IMG/VR virus record: IMGVR_UViG_3300043772_000601
Coordinates: 1-30,540 of that record
Direction: 5' to 3' (one strand)
Origin: a virus
DNA length: 30,540 nt
The notes under the pieces: model-generated
Seen by the model: only the letters and a program-made list of their open reading frames with translations
Database searches by the model: none
What the model was told of the DNA's origin: nothing
Shown here: positions 20,983 to 29,644 of the stretch, in pieces
Layout: every line of letters starts with the position of its first letter
Numbering within the stretch: position 1 is the stretch's first letter
Position numbers and translations under genes: made by a program

Positions 20983-23900
20983 CTAATAAATCCTTTAAGT
21001 GTTGTAGCGCCAGAAGTTGTTTCACTGAATATAGGCTTACAGTGCATCCCTGGCCTCATTTTTGCTAATGCTTCTGCGTACATAGAAGGAAAAATTACAA
21101 TAGACATAAGTTCTTTGTCTTCATTAGCAAGGACTGCATTAGCCATTTTGTCACCTTTTTTAGTTCTTCTTGGCTCCATGTCTACAACAAAATATTCTTC
21201 TGGTCCAAGAGTCATAGTCTTTGCCTTTAGAAATTGTACAAAAGAACTAGTGCTAGAGTCAAGGGAATCTGGGGCTAGATAAGATAGAATCCTGTTATCT
21301 GATATTAGTAGGATATACATCTTTCCAGGCTCAATCGTTGTATCTTGATTATGGAATACCCCCACACTGCCTGTCTTATCGACTATTTCTACTCTACTCC
21401 ACCCCTCCCCTCGCTTAATAGATTTGACCATCCCCATAACAATGAAGGCACCATTTTCATCATATTCTTCTAGAGGTCTAAAGTATGATTCTACCCAACG
21501 AGGAATATTAGTAACAAACTCTGGAATATTTAAGAATTCATATAGGCTTTCTCTTTCATCGCCAGTTCTTGGATTATCCTCAAATGCCGCAGCGCCAATT
21601 CTATTAAGTGCATCGACAGCACGACTATTAATACCAGAACCCTTTTTACTAGTGAATTCAATAAACTCTTTGTATGAACTAAACGGGCGTCCAGCAAGAA
21701 TCTTTTTAGAAATCCCAGCAGATAAGTATTTAATATTTCCAAGCCCAAATCTAATAGCATCACCCTCAAGTGTGAAGTCTTCTCCAGACTCATTGATGTG
21801 TGGGAGGCGAATCTTAATATTCATTCTTTTGGCTTCAATAAGATAATCAGTTCTCTTATCTTTATCTAATTCATTCTTAAGCAATGAATACATGAACTCT
21901 ATTGGGTAGTATCTCTTAAGCCAAGCCGTCCAATAAGATAGCGTAGAGTAGGCCACAGCATGACTCTTATTAAAGGAGTATCCAGCATGGGCCTCAAAAG
22001 TATGCCAGAGTTTTTCGGCGGATTCCTTAGAAATGTGTCGTGAAGCGCCAGAAACAAATTGATCCTTGAACTGGTCAAATTCTTTTGCATCCTTCTTCTT
22101 TCCAATAATCTTACGAACCTTATCTGCCTCTGCCATCGTCATTCCACCCAAGTAAACACAGGCTTGCATAACTTGTTCCTGGTAAAGGATACACCCATAA
22201 GTATCTTCTGTGAACTCCTTAACAATTGGATGAATATAAGATACTGCCTGACGGCCCTTCTTTCTTTTAATATAATCTGCACCAATAGTATTCATAGCCC
22301 CTGGGCGTACGAGAGCGTTTGAAGCAGAAAGTTCATTAAGATTACTTACCCCCATTTTTATGAGAAGGTTGGTATAAGGAGTCGCTTCTGCCTGGAAAAC
22401 GCCTTTAGTAAATCCAGCAGAAAGATCCGCATAAACCTCTGAATCATCCATTGGAATATCTTTAAGATTAATCTCAATACCTTTACGCTCTTTCACGCTT
22501 TCCAACGTATCTTTTACAACAGTGAGAGTCTTGAGTCCAAGAGCATCGATCTTAATCAATCCAATCTCTGCCGCCTGTTCCATATCTACTGCGACAACAG
22601 AAATTCTATTATCGCTGTGAGAATCTTTACGAGTTTCAATGGGGGCGTACTTAGAGATATCATCTTTGGAAGTTACAATACCTGCCGCATGTAAACCTGT
22701 GCCACGAATACGACCACGCAATCTATCAGCATACTCAACAACTTCTGGGTAACGTGAGCGGAAGTCTGAGGCAGTAGAACTACGCATGAATTCTTCCCAG
22801 GTCTCAACGCCCTTCAATGCTTTATTTACCTCTGTAAGTGGGATGCCAAAGGCTCTAGCAACGTCTCTAACGACTCCCTTATCCCTAAAAGTATTGAATG
22901 TAGCGATAGCAGCGACATGCTGATACTCAGAGATTAGGTAGTCTTTTACCTCCGTTCGACGGCGGTCTTCATAATCTGTATCGATATCAGGAAAGTCATT
23001 TCTTTCTGGATTAATAAATCGAAAGAATAGTAGCCCATGCTCAATAGGATCAACATCAGTGATTCCCAGAGCGTAGCAGATTAGACTCCCCGCCGCTGAT
23101 CCACGACCAGGGCCTACAAGGATTCCATTATTCTTAGCCCAACTAATCATATTTGCTACAACAAGAAAGTATGATGCAAAGTTTTTCTCTTTAATAATCT
23201 GCAATTCTTCCTTGACACGATCAAGATATTCTAATTCAATAAGTTCTTTTTCGCGGAGCCCATCCATGACTCTCTTCTTTAATTCCTCGTCAGGATCTTT
23301 ATGCTTAACAGGAAGTAGATCAAGGTTCTCTTTAATATCATAGCCGCTGATCTTATCTGAGATCTCTAGGCTGTGTTCATAGATATCTTCACGCTCAATA
23401 CCCTGAGCGAGCATACGGTCCTTAACATCCTGATACCCCATAAGCCAAATATCTAGATCCTTAAATGACATTTGCCTATCACCATATAGATAGTCTAGTC
23501 TCTCCATAAGATCTTTAATCTTACGACTCTTATTAAAATCTGCTTCCTTAAGCACATTAGGATGAGTTCCAAGGATGAGCATGATCTCTTCCGCTATCCG
23601 ATCTTTTGGAGAGGCAAAGTGACAATCTAGAGTTACCACAGACTTAATCCCCATAGAGTCTGCAAGATCTAACAAATTATGGTTCAAATCAGCAGGGTTG
23701 TGGGGCTGAATTTCCATGTAAAAATCATCGCCAAATACATCCTTGAACCATCCAGCATATTGTCGGGCGGCAGTAGGGTTATCGTTCTCAAATGCCTTAG
23801 CAATAATACTATTCATACAACCCGATAGAATAACTAAACCGTTTTTATTAGACTCAAGCATGTCAAAGTCGGTGCGTGGCTTAACAAAAAATCCTTCTTC

Positions 23901-24236
23901 CCAGGCATTCCTGGAAATAAGGTTCAGATTATCTAAACCAACATCATTCTTGGCTAGTACGATAAGATGGTTATAGATTTGATCATCTGGAGTGCGTTCT
24001 TTCCTAGACCTTTTATCTAGTCGATCAGTAGTGAAATACGCCTCTAGACCAAGAATAGGTTTAATGTTATTGTCGCGGCCTGCCTTTATCATATCCCTGT
24101 GACCACTCAATGTCCCGTGGTCGGTAATACTTAGGCTGCTCATGCCTACTTCTGCTGCACGCTTTACTAGTTCTTCTGGAGAAGAATATCCGTCTAGAAG
24201 AGAATAGTAAGAGTGTGAATGATGATTATGAAACAC
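20979..24236 (-). CDS. dnaE: DNA polymerase III alpha subunit (DnaE type)
   Basis: This 1085-residue replicative polymerase starts at a GTG after GGAGG. It has an N-terminal PHP domain with H6, H8, D39/H40, E65, H90 and C205/H206, which look intact and might give proofreading. The polymerase core has GPGRGSAAGS (375-384) and the catalytic DID in FPDIDTDYEDRRR (D417, D419), with the third D564 in IKIDALGLKTL. A helix-hairpin-helix-type region and an OB-like end follow. A clamp-loader or tau partner must come from the host. Phages carrying DnaE rather than family A or B polymerases are less usual. Confidence 0.95.
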   Translation of the reverse strand: MFHNHHSHSYYSLLDGYSSPEELVKRAAEVGMSSLSITDHGTLSGHRDMIKAGRDNNIKPILGLEAYFTTDRLDKRSRKERTPDDQIYNHLIVLAKNDVGLDNLNLISRNAWEEGFFVKPRTDFDMLESNKNGLVILSGCMNSIIAKAFENDNPTAARQYAGWFKDVFGDDFYMEIQPHNPADLNHNLLDLADSMGIKSVVTLDCHFASPKDRIAEEIMLILGTHPNVLKEADFNKSRKIKDLMERLDYLYGDRQMSFKDLDIWLMGYQDVKDRMLAQGIEREDIYEHSLEISDKISGYDIKENLDLLPVKHKDPDEELKKRVMDGLREKELIELEYLDRVKEELQIIKEKNFASYFLVVANMISWAKNNGILVGPGRGSAAGSLICYALGITDVDPIEHGLLFFRFINPERNDFPDIDTDYEDRRRTEVKDYLISEYQHVAAIATFNTFRDKGVVRDVARAFGIPLTEVNKALKGVETWEEFMRSSTASDFRSRYPEVVEYADRLRGRIRGTGLHAAGIVTSKDDISKYAPIETRKDSHSDNRISVVAVDMEQAAEIGLIKIDALGLKTLTVVKDTLESVKERKGIEINLKDIPMDDSEVYADLSAGFTKGVFQAEATPYTNLLIKMGVSNLNELSASNALVRPGAMNTIGADYIKRKKGRQAVSYIHPIVKEFTEDTYGCILYQEQVMQACVYLGGMTMAEADKVRKIIGKKKDAKEFDQFKDQFVSGASRHISKESAEKLWHTFEAHAGYSFNKSHAVAYSTLSYWTAWLKRYYPIEFMYSLLKNELDKDKRTDYLIEAKRMNIKIRLPHINESGEDFTLEGDAIRFGLGNIKYLSAGISKKILAGRPFSSYKEFIEFTSKKGSGINSRAVDALNRIGAAAFEDNPRTGDERESLYEFLNIPEFVTNIPRWVESYFRPLEEYDENGAFIVMGMVKSIKRGEGWSRVEIVDKTGSVGVFHNQDTTIEPGKMYILLISDNRILSYLAPDSLDSSTSSFVQFLKAKTMTLGPEEYFVVDMEPRRTKKGDKMANAVLANEDKELMSIVIFPSMYAEALAKMRPGMHCKPIFSETTSGATTLKGFIR

Positions 24237-24250
24237 GGTCCTCCAATAAA

Positions 24251-24287
24251 TGAGTAAGCAGTAGGAGTATATCCTACTGCTTACTCA
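24251..24287 (-). terminator. Strong hairpin between ssb and dnaE
   Basis: TGAGTAAGCAGTAGGA (24251-24266) pairs perfectly with its complement at 24272-24287, a 16-bp stem with a 5-base loop. It lies between the ssb stop and the dnaE start, on the transcript a few bases before the dnaE ribosome binding site. The base run after it (TTTATT) is modest. It could be a partial terminator that keeps SSB high and polymerase low, or an RNA-stability element. Confidence 0.65.
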
Positions 24288-24302
24288 ACGATCAAGATTT
24301 TA

Positions 24303-24956
24303 TTACCAATCGACATTAGTACTAGACGAGGTATCAACATCTACGCCCATGTAGAATGCTTCCTGGTCTGGATAGGAAACATTACGAACCGCGACCTTTT
24401 CTAGTTCAAAAGGCTCTACGTTCTTCCACTCAAACTTTTCTGTGTCGGTAGCAAGTGGGATAAGTGTGTAACTTGTTTGTGTACCAGTACCGCTGCGCTT
24501 GAGACGCCACTGGAGATTGGAAATAGATCCTGTATCTCCAGCATACTCAATTAGCATGTTTGTGGCGGGTGACTTCTGACCTACGCCTTGTGACCATACG
24601 GCAACATACTGCTCAGTACCGTCATCAACTAGTACGTTGGTGTAGAAACGCAAGCGTGCCTTCCATCCAGCCTTGGGGTCCTTACGGTGCATCTCGCATC
24701 CAAAGCAACGACCCTCATCATCCAGGCTGCAAAGACCCTTACGGCGATAATCTCTGGGGTTAGTGTGTTCTGCGACAACAATGGCAAGTCCACGATCTTT
24801 ATCATAACTTGGGGAATCGGGATCAAGTTCATTAACAAAGCGGATCTTCACGCTCTGACCATCTTCCAACTTGAGCCAACGTGCGCGGGTGCCTTCCTCT
24901 GTCTGAGGACGCTCCATCTTACTCTTAATATTCTTTAGACCTGTAATAACTGACAT
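24303..24956 (-). CDS. gp32-like single-stranded DNA-binding protein with zinc site
   Basis: This 217-residue protein has an OB-fold-like region and a zinc site with H64, C76, C84 and C87. The H64/C77/C87/C90 arrangement of T4 gp32 is close to it, so a gp32-like fold is likely. The end is acidic and serine-rich (GVDVDTSSSTNVDW), as expected for a tail that recruits partners. It sits just before dnaE. The ATG follows AGGAGA. It would protect ssDNA and help RecA and polymerase. Confidence 0.82.
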   Translation of the reverse strand: MSVITGLKNIKSKMERPQTEEGTRARWLKLEDGQSVKIRFVNELDPDSPSYDKDRGLAIVVAEHTNPRDYRRKGLCSLDDEGRCFGCEMHRKDPKAGWKARLRFYTNVLVDDGTEQYVAVWSQGVGQKSPATNMLIEYAGDTGSISNLQWRLKRSGTGTQTSYTLIPLATDTEKFEWKNVEPFELEKVAVRNVSYPDQEAFYMGVDVDTSSSTNVDW

Positions 24957-25006
24957 GATAGTTCTCCTAAAAAGTATTTGACCCTATACATGGGCCGATA
25001 TAAATA

Positions 25007-25954
25007 TTATAGCGCTAATATTAAACTATTTCCAGCATTTCTAAACATATTTTTGATCTCATCATCATTGAGATCACCTACATCTTTACCAGTCTTTAGA
25101 TTAATTACTTCTACTGACTTATTTTTGATATTAGTAGTGATCTTATCAATCATCTTTACCCCCGCGTCATCATTGTCTGGACATATAATGATACTGGTTG
25201 CGTATTTTTGAAGCAAGGAAATTTGGTATCTACTTACCGTTGCTCCTAACGTAGCCACCGCCTTTAACCCTACTTGATGTAATCTGATTGCATCGAACGA
25301 CGACTCTACAACGATTATGCTTCCTCGCTTAGATTTATTAAGATTAAATAAAGCCTTACTCTTAGGAAGACCTGTACTATTTTTAAAGGCTTTTCCTTCT
25401 ACCGACCTACCAACAAATCCTAAGCATTTGTTGAATTCATCAAAAACTGGGACTGTTACCATATCCTGCTTAGGAGAGTAGCCTAATAAAAATTCTTCCA
25501 TAGACGATTCGCTAATATTCCTGCCTAGAAAATACTCTTTAGCACGACTGTTACATTTTAAATCATCATGTAGGCGGCTAATAAGATTCATATCAAACTC
25601 TGGTGAATCTAGTGGCCTATCAATTTCTTCATCTATGACACGCTTGATATCAACGTCGTCTTTCTTAGAATTAATTAGTCGGGTGGCCTCAAAATAGTTT
25701 CTATTAGTGACACTCATAACCATATCCACTAGCGACCCCGACTCACCACATGAGAAGCAAATAAACATTCCGTTAGATTTATCAATCTCACATGCAGGGG
25801 TATGAACGTTATAGTGAAATGGGCAAAACAGAAGGAAGTGAGTATCGATTTCTCCGCCGATTTTAATGTCGGAAGACCTAAGAATAGACTCTATCTGTCC
25901 TTCTGTATAAAATTCATTGGTATAAGATTGTTTCCGCTTACTGCTAGATAGCAT
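25007..25954 (-). CDS. DnaG-like primase (CHC2 zinc finger plus Toprim)
   Basis: This 315-residue primase has the CHC2 zinc finger with C44, H47, C66 and C69 (CPFH...CFSC), followed by the Toprim domain with E217 (VVESSFDAI) and D260/D262 (CPDNDDAG). It is shorter than host DnaG, lacking the C-terminal helicase-binding domain. It makes RNA primers. The start at 25954 overlaps the upstream gene by 64 bases, which is large; a later start was not found. Confidence 0.88.
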   Translation of the reverse strand: MLSSSKRKQSYTNEFYTEGQIESILRSSDIKIGGEIDTHFLLFCPFHYNVHTPACEIDKSNGMFICFSCGESGSLVDMVMSVTNRNYFEATRLINSKKDDVDIKRVIDEEIDRPLDSPEFDMNLISRLHDDLKCNSRAKEYFLGRNISESSMEEFLLGYSPKQDMVTVPVFDEFNKCLGFVGRSVEGKAFKNSTGLPKSKALFNLNKSKRGSIIVVESSFDAIRLHQVGLKAVATLGATVSRYQISLLQKYATSIIICPDNDDAGVKMIDKITTNIKNKSVEVINLKTGKDVGDLNDDEIKNMFRNAGNSLILAL

Positions 25955-26193
25955 TGTGCCTTAGCCTTTCCAACATATACTCCATAGATAGTCAACAGGA
26001 ACGTATAGTTCTCACCCTTATATTCTAGGCTAAAGGCTGGATCTACGTCAAGATGCGGGACATAACCATTTGATCTCATCATGTCGATAAGAATGTTTTC
26101 ATATCTCTCACGAATTTGTGGAATGACAGCATCATCTTCGATCATTCCATCGATATGAAATTCTTTTATTCTTTTATGTCCGACATACTCCAC
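25891..26193 (-). CDS. Unknown protein between helicase and primase
   Basis: This 100-residue protein starts at a GTG with no visible ribosome binding site, just after a TATAAT box. It has a helix-rich first half (DAVIPQIRERYENILIDMMRS), then beta strands (YTFLLTIYGVYVGKAKAQCYL). Its position between a DnaB-like helicase and a primase suggests a replication role, but no known motif is visible. Confidence 0.6.
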   Translation of the reverse strand: MEYVGHKRIKEFHIDGMIEDDAVIPQIRERYENILIDMMRSNGYVPHLDVDPAFSLEYKGENYTFLLTIYGVYVGKAKAQCYLAVSGNNLIPMNFIQKDR

Positions 26194-26199
26194 ATGTCT

Positions 26200-26205
26200 A
26201 TTATA
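26200..26205 (-). promoter_or_regulatory. -10 box suggesting a leaderless transcript
   Basis: On the minus strand TATAAT lies 6 bases before the GTG start at 26193, where transcription would begin at or next to the start codon. No good -35 was found, and no ribosome binding site precedes the GTG. Leaderless mRNAs are common in actinobacteria. It is a candidate only, and a chance match in AT-rich DNA is possible. Confidence 0.35.
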
Positions 26206-26215
26206 CTGTAGTTAA

Positions 26216-27439
26216 CTATTCAATTGGATCAATAATTTCTTTAAAGATTCCTCTATCTAAATCTATGTCTAAGTAGAACGCGCCCATATATCCACTACGA
26301 TTTTTTCGTAGCACCGCTTCTAGAACAGTAGAGTTAGCCTTACGCCCCATGCCCAATACCCAATCACTGTCATATGCAATTTGTCGTGACCATGCAACCT
26401 GTCCAAGTTGTGGTACAGATTCTAGATCTGTTGCATCATCTGGTGTAGCAGAAGCAATAGCAATGATAGGAAGTTTTTGAGAGATTGCTAAGAGTTTTAA
26501 TTCTCTTGATAGATTTTTAATCTTAACCGTCTCATTGTTTGATGTACCTGAATTATCATTCATCAACTGTAGGTAATCAACAATAACTATATCTGGACGG
26601 TACTGATCAATCTTAGATGTAATAACGTTAGGAGTCATCTCTGCGCCAGTATCATTAGAGATGATTTTAAACGGAGGACGGCCTTCTAAAGTCTTCTCCG
26701 CCCAAAGCCTAAACTCATTATCACTTACTCTGCCAGCACTCAAGGCCCTATGGCTAAAAAATCCATCACCAATGATTGCAAAGATTCTATTACGAACTTC
26801 AGTCTCAGTCATTTCAAGACTCACAATCATGGGCTTGTACCCATGCTTCCATGCCTGTACAGCAAAATAAAGGGCTAGCCATGACTTTCCAATTCCAGGG
26901 TAGGCCATCAAAATTCCAAGTTGCCCCTTAGCAATACCCATAGGCAGGCACACATCAAACGAGGTAATACCTGTTTTAATACCTACCTCCCCATTCTCCG
27001 CCGACTTTCTGGTCTGTTCAAAATAGGAGAGCGCGCTATCAACATCTGTTACATCAATGTCTCTTACTTTCGCCCCCAAGCGAGACATGACAGTAATATC
27101 TTTAGACAATTCTTTTAGCGCATTACCAGATTCATTATTATTTACTAAATTGGCAGCACGGCGTAAAGAGTTGCTTAAAGACTCATGAAGGTACGCTTGA
27201 CGTAATCTATCAACATGGTAGATAGTAGGGCCCGACTGTACTGGCTCAAAGTCTTTGAATCTTGTTACGAGCAAATCGGAGTCGGGAATTTGACGGGTCT
27301 GATCGTAGTAGTCTTTGATAAATCCCCATACATCTGCACAGTCTTTAATTAACTCATCAGCATTGTTATCAAACAGCACATGGATATCTTTATTCTTACA
27401 GACTGAAGAGATTACCTCTACTTCCTCAGTGTACGCCAT
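26216..27439 (-). CDS. DnaB-like replicative DNA helicase
   Basis: This 407-residue protein has Walker A in AYPGIGKSW (179-187), Walker B IVIVDYLQLM (284-293) and the SLEMTETEVRNR motif (207-218), all typical of DnaB/gp41 hexameric helicases. An N-terminal helical domain precedes a linker. It would unwind the fork with primase and DnaE from neighbouring genes. The start touches a small gene upstream, which could be a loader. Confidence 0.93.
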   Translation of the reverse strand: MAYTEEVEVISSVCKNKDIHVLFDNNADELIKDCADVWGFIKDYYDQTRQIPDSDLLVTRFKDFEPVQSGPTIYHVDRLRQAYLHESLSNSLRRAANLVNNNESGNALKELSKDITVMSRLGAKVRDIDVTDVDSALSYFEQTRKSAENGEVGIKTGITSFDVCLPMGIAKGQLGILMAYPGIGKSWLALYFAVQAWKHGYKPMIVSLEMTETEVRNRIFAIIGDGFFSHRALSAGRVSDNEFRLWAEKTLEGRPPFKIISNDTGAEMTPNVITSKIDQYRPDIVIVDYLQLMNDNSGTSNNETVKIKNLSRELKLLAISQKLPIIAIASATPDDATDLESVPQLGQVAWSRQIAYDSDWVLGMGRKANSTVLEAVLRKNRSGYMGAFYLDIDLDRGIFKEIIDPIE

Positions 27440-27764
27440 TCAAATACTCCGCTCGTAATTTTTGAGTCTGCTCTCTTGCTGCCGACCTTATCCTATCATC
27501 TTTTTCCGCAGCCAGTCTAGAATTATGTATGGTGGAAAAATTATTATAGAACCAAGGTAGCGGGTGCATGTCTTTAGATAGTTTAAAATAAAACTCTAGT
27601 GTATATCCAACAGCCTCTACACCAAAATCTTCAATGAGGGATAGCATCCCCCACTTTTCTTTATACTTATTAATTACTGGAGCAGTGCCGTATTTATTAC
27701 GGTATAGCCCAATGTATTCTGATAGTAAGGCGTATGATTGCTTATCGTTTTTACTTGCTGCCAC
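27426..27764 (-). CDS. Unknown protein just upstream of the helicase, candidate loader
   Basis: This 112-residue protein is helical, basic and rich in aromatic residues (SYALLSEYIGLYRNKYG, LSLIEDFGVEAVGYTLEFYFKLS, LPWFYNNF). It overlaps the helicase start by 14 bases. Size, position and helical content fit a helicase-loading factor, but there is no gp59 or DnaC motif (no Walker A). The role is inference. Confidence 0.6.
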   Translation of the reverse strand: MAASKNDKQSYALLSEYIGLYRNKYGTAPVINKYKEKWGMLSLIEDFGVEAVGYTLEFYFKLSKDMHPLPWFYNNFSTIHNSRLAAEKDDRIRSAAREQTQKLRAEYLNGVH

Positions 27765-27936
27765 TTAAATCAGCCTCAATCTCCTGCACGCGCTGAATGA
27801 GTTGTTCTTCTACAAAATCGTATACACGATCCATAGCCTGAGATACATTTTCTCCCTGCCTGACGTTATCTTCAACACCTACGTCAACATGGATGTTCTC
27901 ATAATTACCAAGATTTCGAACGAATTTCAATCCCAC
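27751..27936 (-). CDS. Small phage protein, unknown (start uncertain)
   Basis: The sequence GLKFVRNLGNYENIHVDVG, then GENVSQAMDRVYDFVEEQL and RVQEIEADLSG, is coherent: a strand pair and a helix. The longer frame starts at an ATG at 27969 but overlaps the upstream gene by 65 bases; a GTG at 27936 has GAGG 6 bases before it and is my choice. The stop overlaps the next gene by 14 bases. Part of the replication operon, with no known domain. Confidence 0.55.
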   Translation of the reverse strand: MGLKFVRNLGNYENIHVDVGVEDNVRQGENVSQAMDRVYDFVEEQLIQRVQEIEADLSGSK

Positions 27937-28219
27937 TCTCACCCTCGTCGGGCTCACTTCCTGGGTCATCTAATGTCTCCAATTCAGCAAGGAATCCAAT
28001 TGGATTTCCTTTATCATCATCTTGCTCTCCGCCTAAATACTTAGCCAAATCATACCACGCCTTAGCCACCTTGAGCAAGCCTTCAGAGTCGGCGGTTGCC
28101 TTTGCAATATCTCCTGCACGCATAAGATTAATTGAGCAAGCAAGCAACGCACTTTCTGTACTAATTGTTTCACCAATAAAATTTACTAATTCATCTTCTT
28201 CAGTTTTCTTTTTAACCAC
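27905..28219 (-). CDS. Unknown phage protein in replication operon
   Basis: This 104-residue protein starts at a GTG that overlaps the preceding stop (TAGTG at 28219) with GGTGGA before it; a longer frame from ATG 28240 is possible but overlaps more. It is helical and ends in a very acidic stretch (LDDPGSEPDEGESGIE). Such tails occur in DNA-mimic or partner-binding proteins. No recognised domain. Confidence 0.6.
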   Translation of the reverse strand: MVKKKTEEDELVNFIGETISTESALLACSINLMRAGDIAKATADSEGLLKVAKAWYDLAKYLGGEQDDDKGNPIGFLAELETLDDPGSEPDEGESGIEIRSKSW

Positions 28220-28752
28220 TAAAATTCCACCGTCCTCCATACAGGAATATATTCGCCCTTGTCATTTTGAACGTACAAAACATCTCTGCGCCCTAGTCTA
28301 GCATCTACCTCTTCTTTTGTCACGGTTCTTTTCAAAGGTGTTATAGAACCGTCATTTCTAGGACGACCATAATGAATGTTGGCAAAATAATTTTGAATAT
28401 CTAATATGTCATTATCGTTAAAATAAAACTTACCCTTTGGGCCAGACTGTTGGGGTCTTTTTATATGCCCTTCTTTAATGGCAAATCTAATTCTTTCTGG
28501 ATGACGATCTACCATCTTACCGACCTCATTAATTAAATATGCTTTTTGAGCATGTTTTTTTGTGCTTTTATATGGATATCTAATTAATTTATTTTGTATA
28601 AAATTCCATGTTGTTACAACATCTGCTGGTATATTTATATGAATAATTTGATGCAATTCATTATTAATAAATAATTTTCTTCGGTACTTAGAAGTTTTTA
28701 GTACCCCATATCTCTTCCCATTTGATACAGAGTCTCTTGATTCATTATCCAT
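28219..28752 (-). CDS. Probable DNA-binding protein with MerR-like HTH
   Basis: This 177-residue, basic protein has KAYLINEVGKMVDRHPERIRFAIKEGHIKRP, a pattern like a winged or MerR-type helix-turn-helix, followed by FYFNDNDILDIQNYFANIHYGRPRNDG. The start at 28752 follows GGAGG by 9 bases. The N-terminal 60 residues are basic and do not resemble a known domain. It may bind DNA, for example at an origin, but this is inferred. Confidence 0.6.
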   Translation of the reverse strand: MDNESRDSVSNGKRYGVLKTSKYRRKLFINNELHQIIHINIPADVVTTWNFIQNKLIRYPYKSTKKHAQKAYLINEVGKMVDRHPERIRFAIKEGHIKRPQQSGPKGKFYFNDNDILDIQNYFANIHYGRPRNDGSITPLKRTVTKEEVDARLGRRDVLYVQNDKGEYIPVWRTVEF

Positions 28753-28889
28753 ACTCCAAAGCCTCCATATTTTTCAGGATACCGCATCGGCCATCTTTTA
28801 CCACATCTTAAACAGTATAACTCAATATGGATCTCAGAACTTAATGTTCTATCTATCATCACCTTACCGTTACATTTTTTACAAAACAT
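28698..28889 (-). CDS. Small zinc-ribbon protein
   Basis: This 63-residue protein has CKKC near the N-terminus and CLRCGKRW in the middle, a typical four-cysteine zinc ribbon. Its ATG touches the metallophosphoesterase stop, and its end overlaps the DNA-binding gene by 55 bases. Likely DNA- or RNA-binding, function unknown. Confidence 0.7.
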   Translation of the reverse strand: MFCKKCNGKVMIDRTLSSEIHIELYCLRCGKRWPMRYPEKYGGFGVWIMNQETLYQMGRDMGY

Positions 28890-29644
28890 TATGCAGTAAA
28901 GATCTTTCCATCCACTACACAGGTATAATCATGAATTTGAATTAATTGAATGTGTGGATAATCATTTACTACATGGGCTACAGCAAATCCCGCCTGCCAA
29001 TTCTTTTGAATAGAGTAATCCATTTGATCCTCATCACAAAGATGACCAATCTCATATCCCCTAAGTTCTTGGCCTGTAATGTTATATGTTTGAAAGTATG
29101 CACCCATACGATGTGAATGACCACGGACAAGAGAAACGCCCCAGTTATTAACATCGTTACGGACTGACTCCCCTGCGTGCTTTGAAATAGATTCTCCATG
29201 ATGACCATAGATATCTCCGAATCGTTTTACGGGTGGTTCATTCCAATTATGCCACTCAAATCCAGCATTAGAATAATCATATAATGTGTCTGCTGTTATT
29301 ATTTCAAGGAACTGCGGCGCTTTCTTAGCAAGGTATTCGCCGTGGCGAGTCCAGCCATGATTCCCATCGTGAAAATGACAATCAGCACTGGGGACGATCT
29401 TTCTGATATCTTTAAGGAACTGCCTTGTTTCACGAACTCCTCCATCATCTATAGATACTGACATTTCTAGGGGCTTATCTGCTGCCCAGCGACTTGTAGA
29501 ATCAGCATCATCAATATCTCCTAGCAGATCAACTGCGTCTGGCTTCCACCACTTCATTACCTTAAGGAATAGTTCTACCTTACGGGGGTCGTGCCTAGGA
29601 AAGTGAATGTCTGATACCATCATCCACTTAAGATCGTTTGTCAT
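28889..29644 (-). CDS. Calcineurin-like metallophosphoesterase
   Basis: This 251-residue protein has the full motif series: SDIHFPRHD (D12, H14), LGDIDDAD (GD about 42-43), DGNHGW (94-96), GHHGES and GHSHR. The family hydrolyses phosphomonoesters or diesters using two metal ions. In phages, relatives act on nucleic acids, RNA ends or nucleotides. The substrate here is unknown. It overlaps the HNH gene's stop by 17 bases. Confidence 0.85.
   Translation of the reverse strand: MTNDLKWMMVSDIHFPRHDPRKVELFLKVMKWWKPDAVDLLGDIDDADSTSRWAADKPLEMSVSIDDGGVRETRQFLKDIRKIVPSADCHFHDGNHGWTRHGEYLAKKAPQFLEIITADTLYDYSNAGFEWHNWNEPPVKRFGDIYGHHGESISKHAGESVRNDVNNWGVSLVRGHSHRMGAYFQTYNITGQELRGYEIGHLCDEDQMDYSIQKNWQAGFAVAHVVNDYPHIQLIQIHDYTCVVDGKIFTA

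Noticed and set aside
24957-25006. TATAAT-containing promoter before ssb
   Set aside because: A TATAAT is present, but no -35 at usual spacing, so I could not support a promoter.
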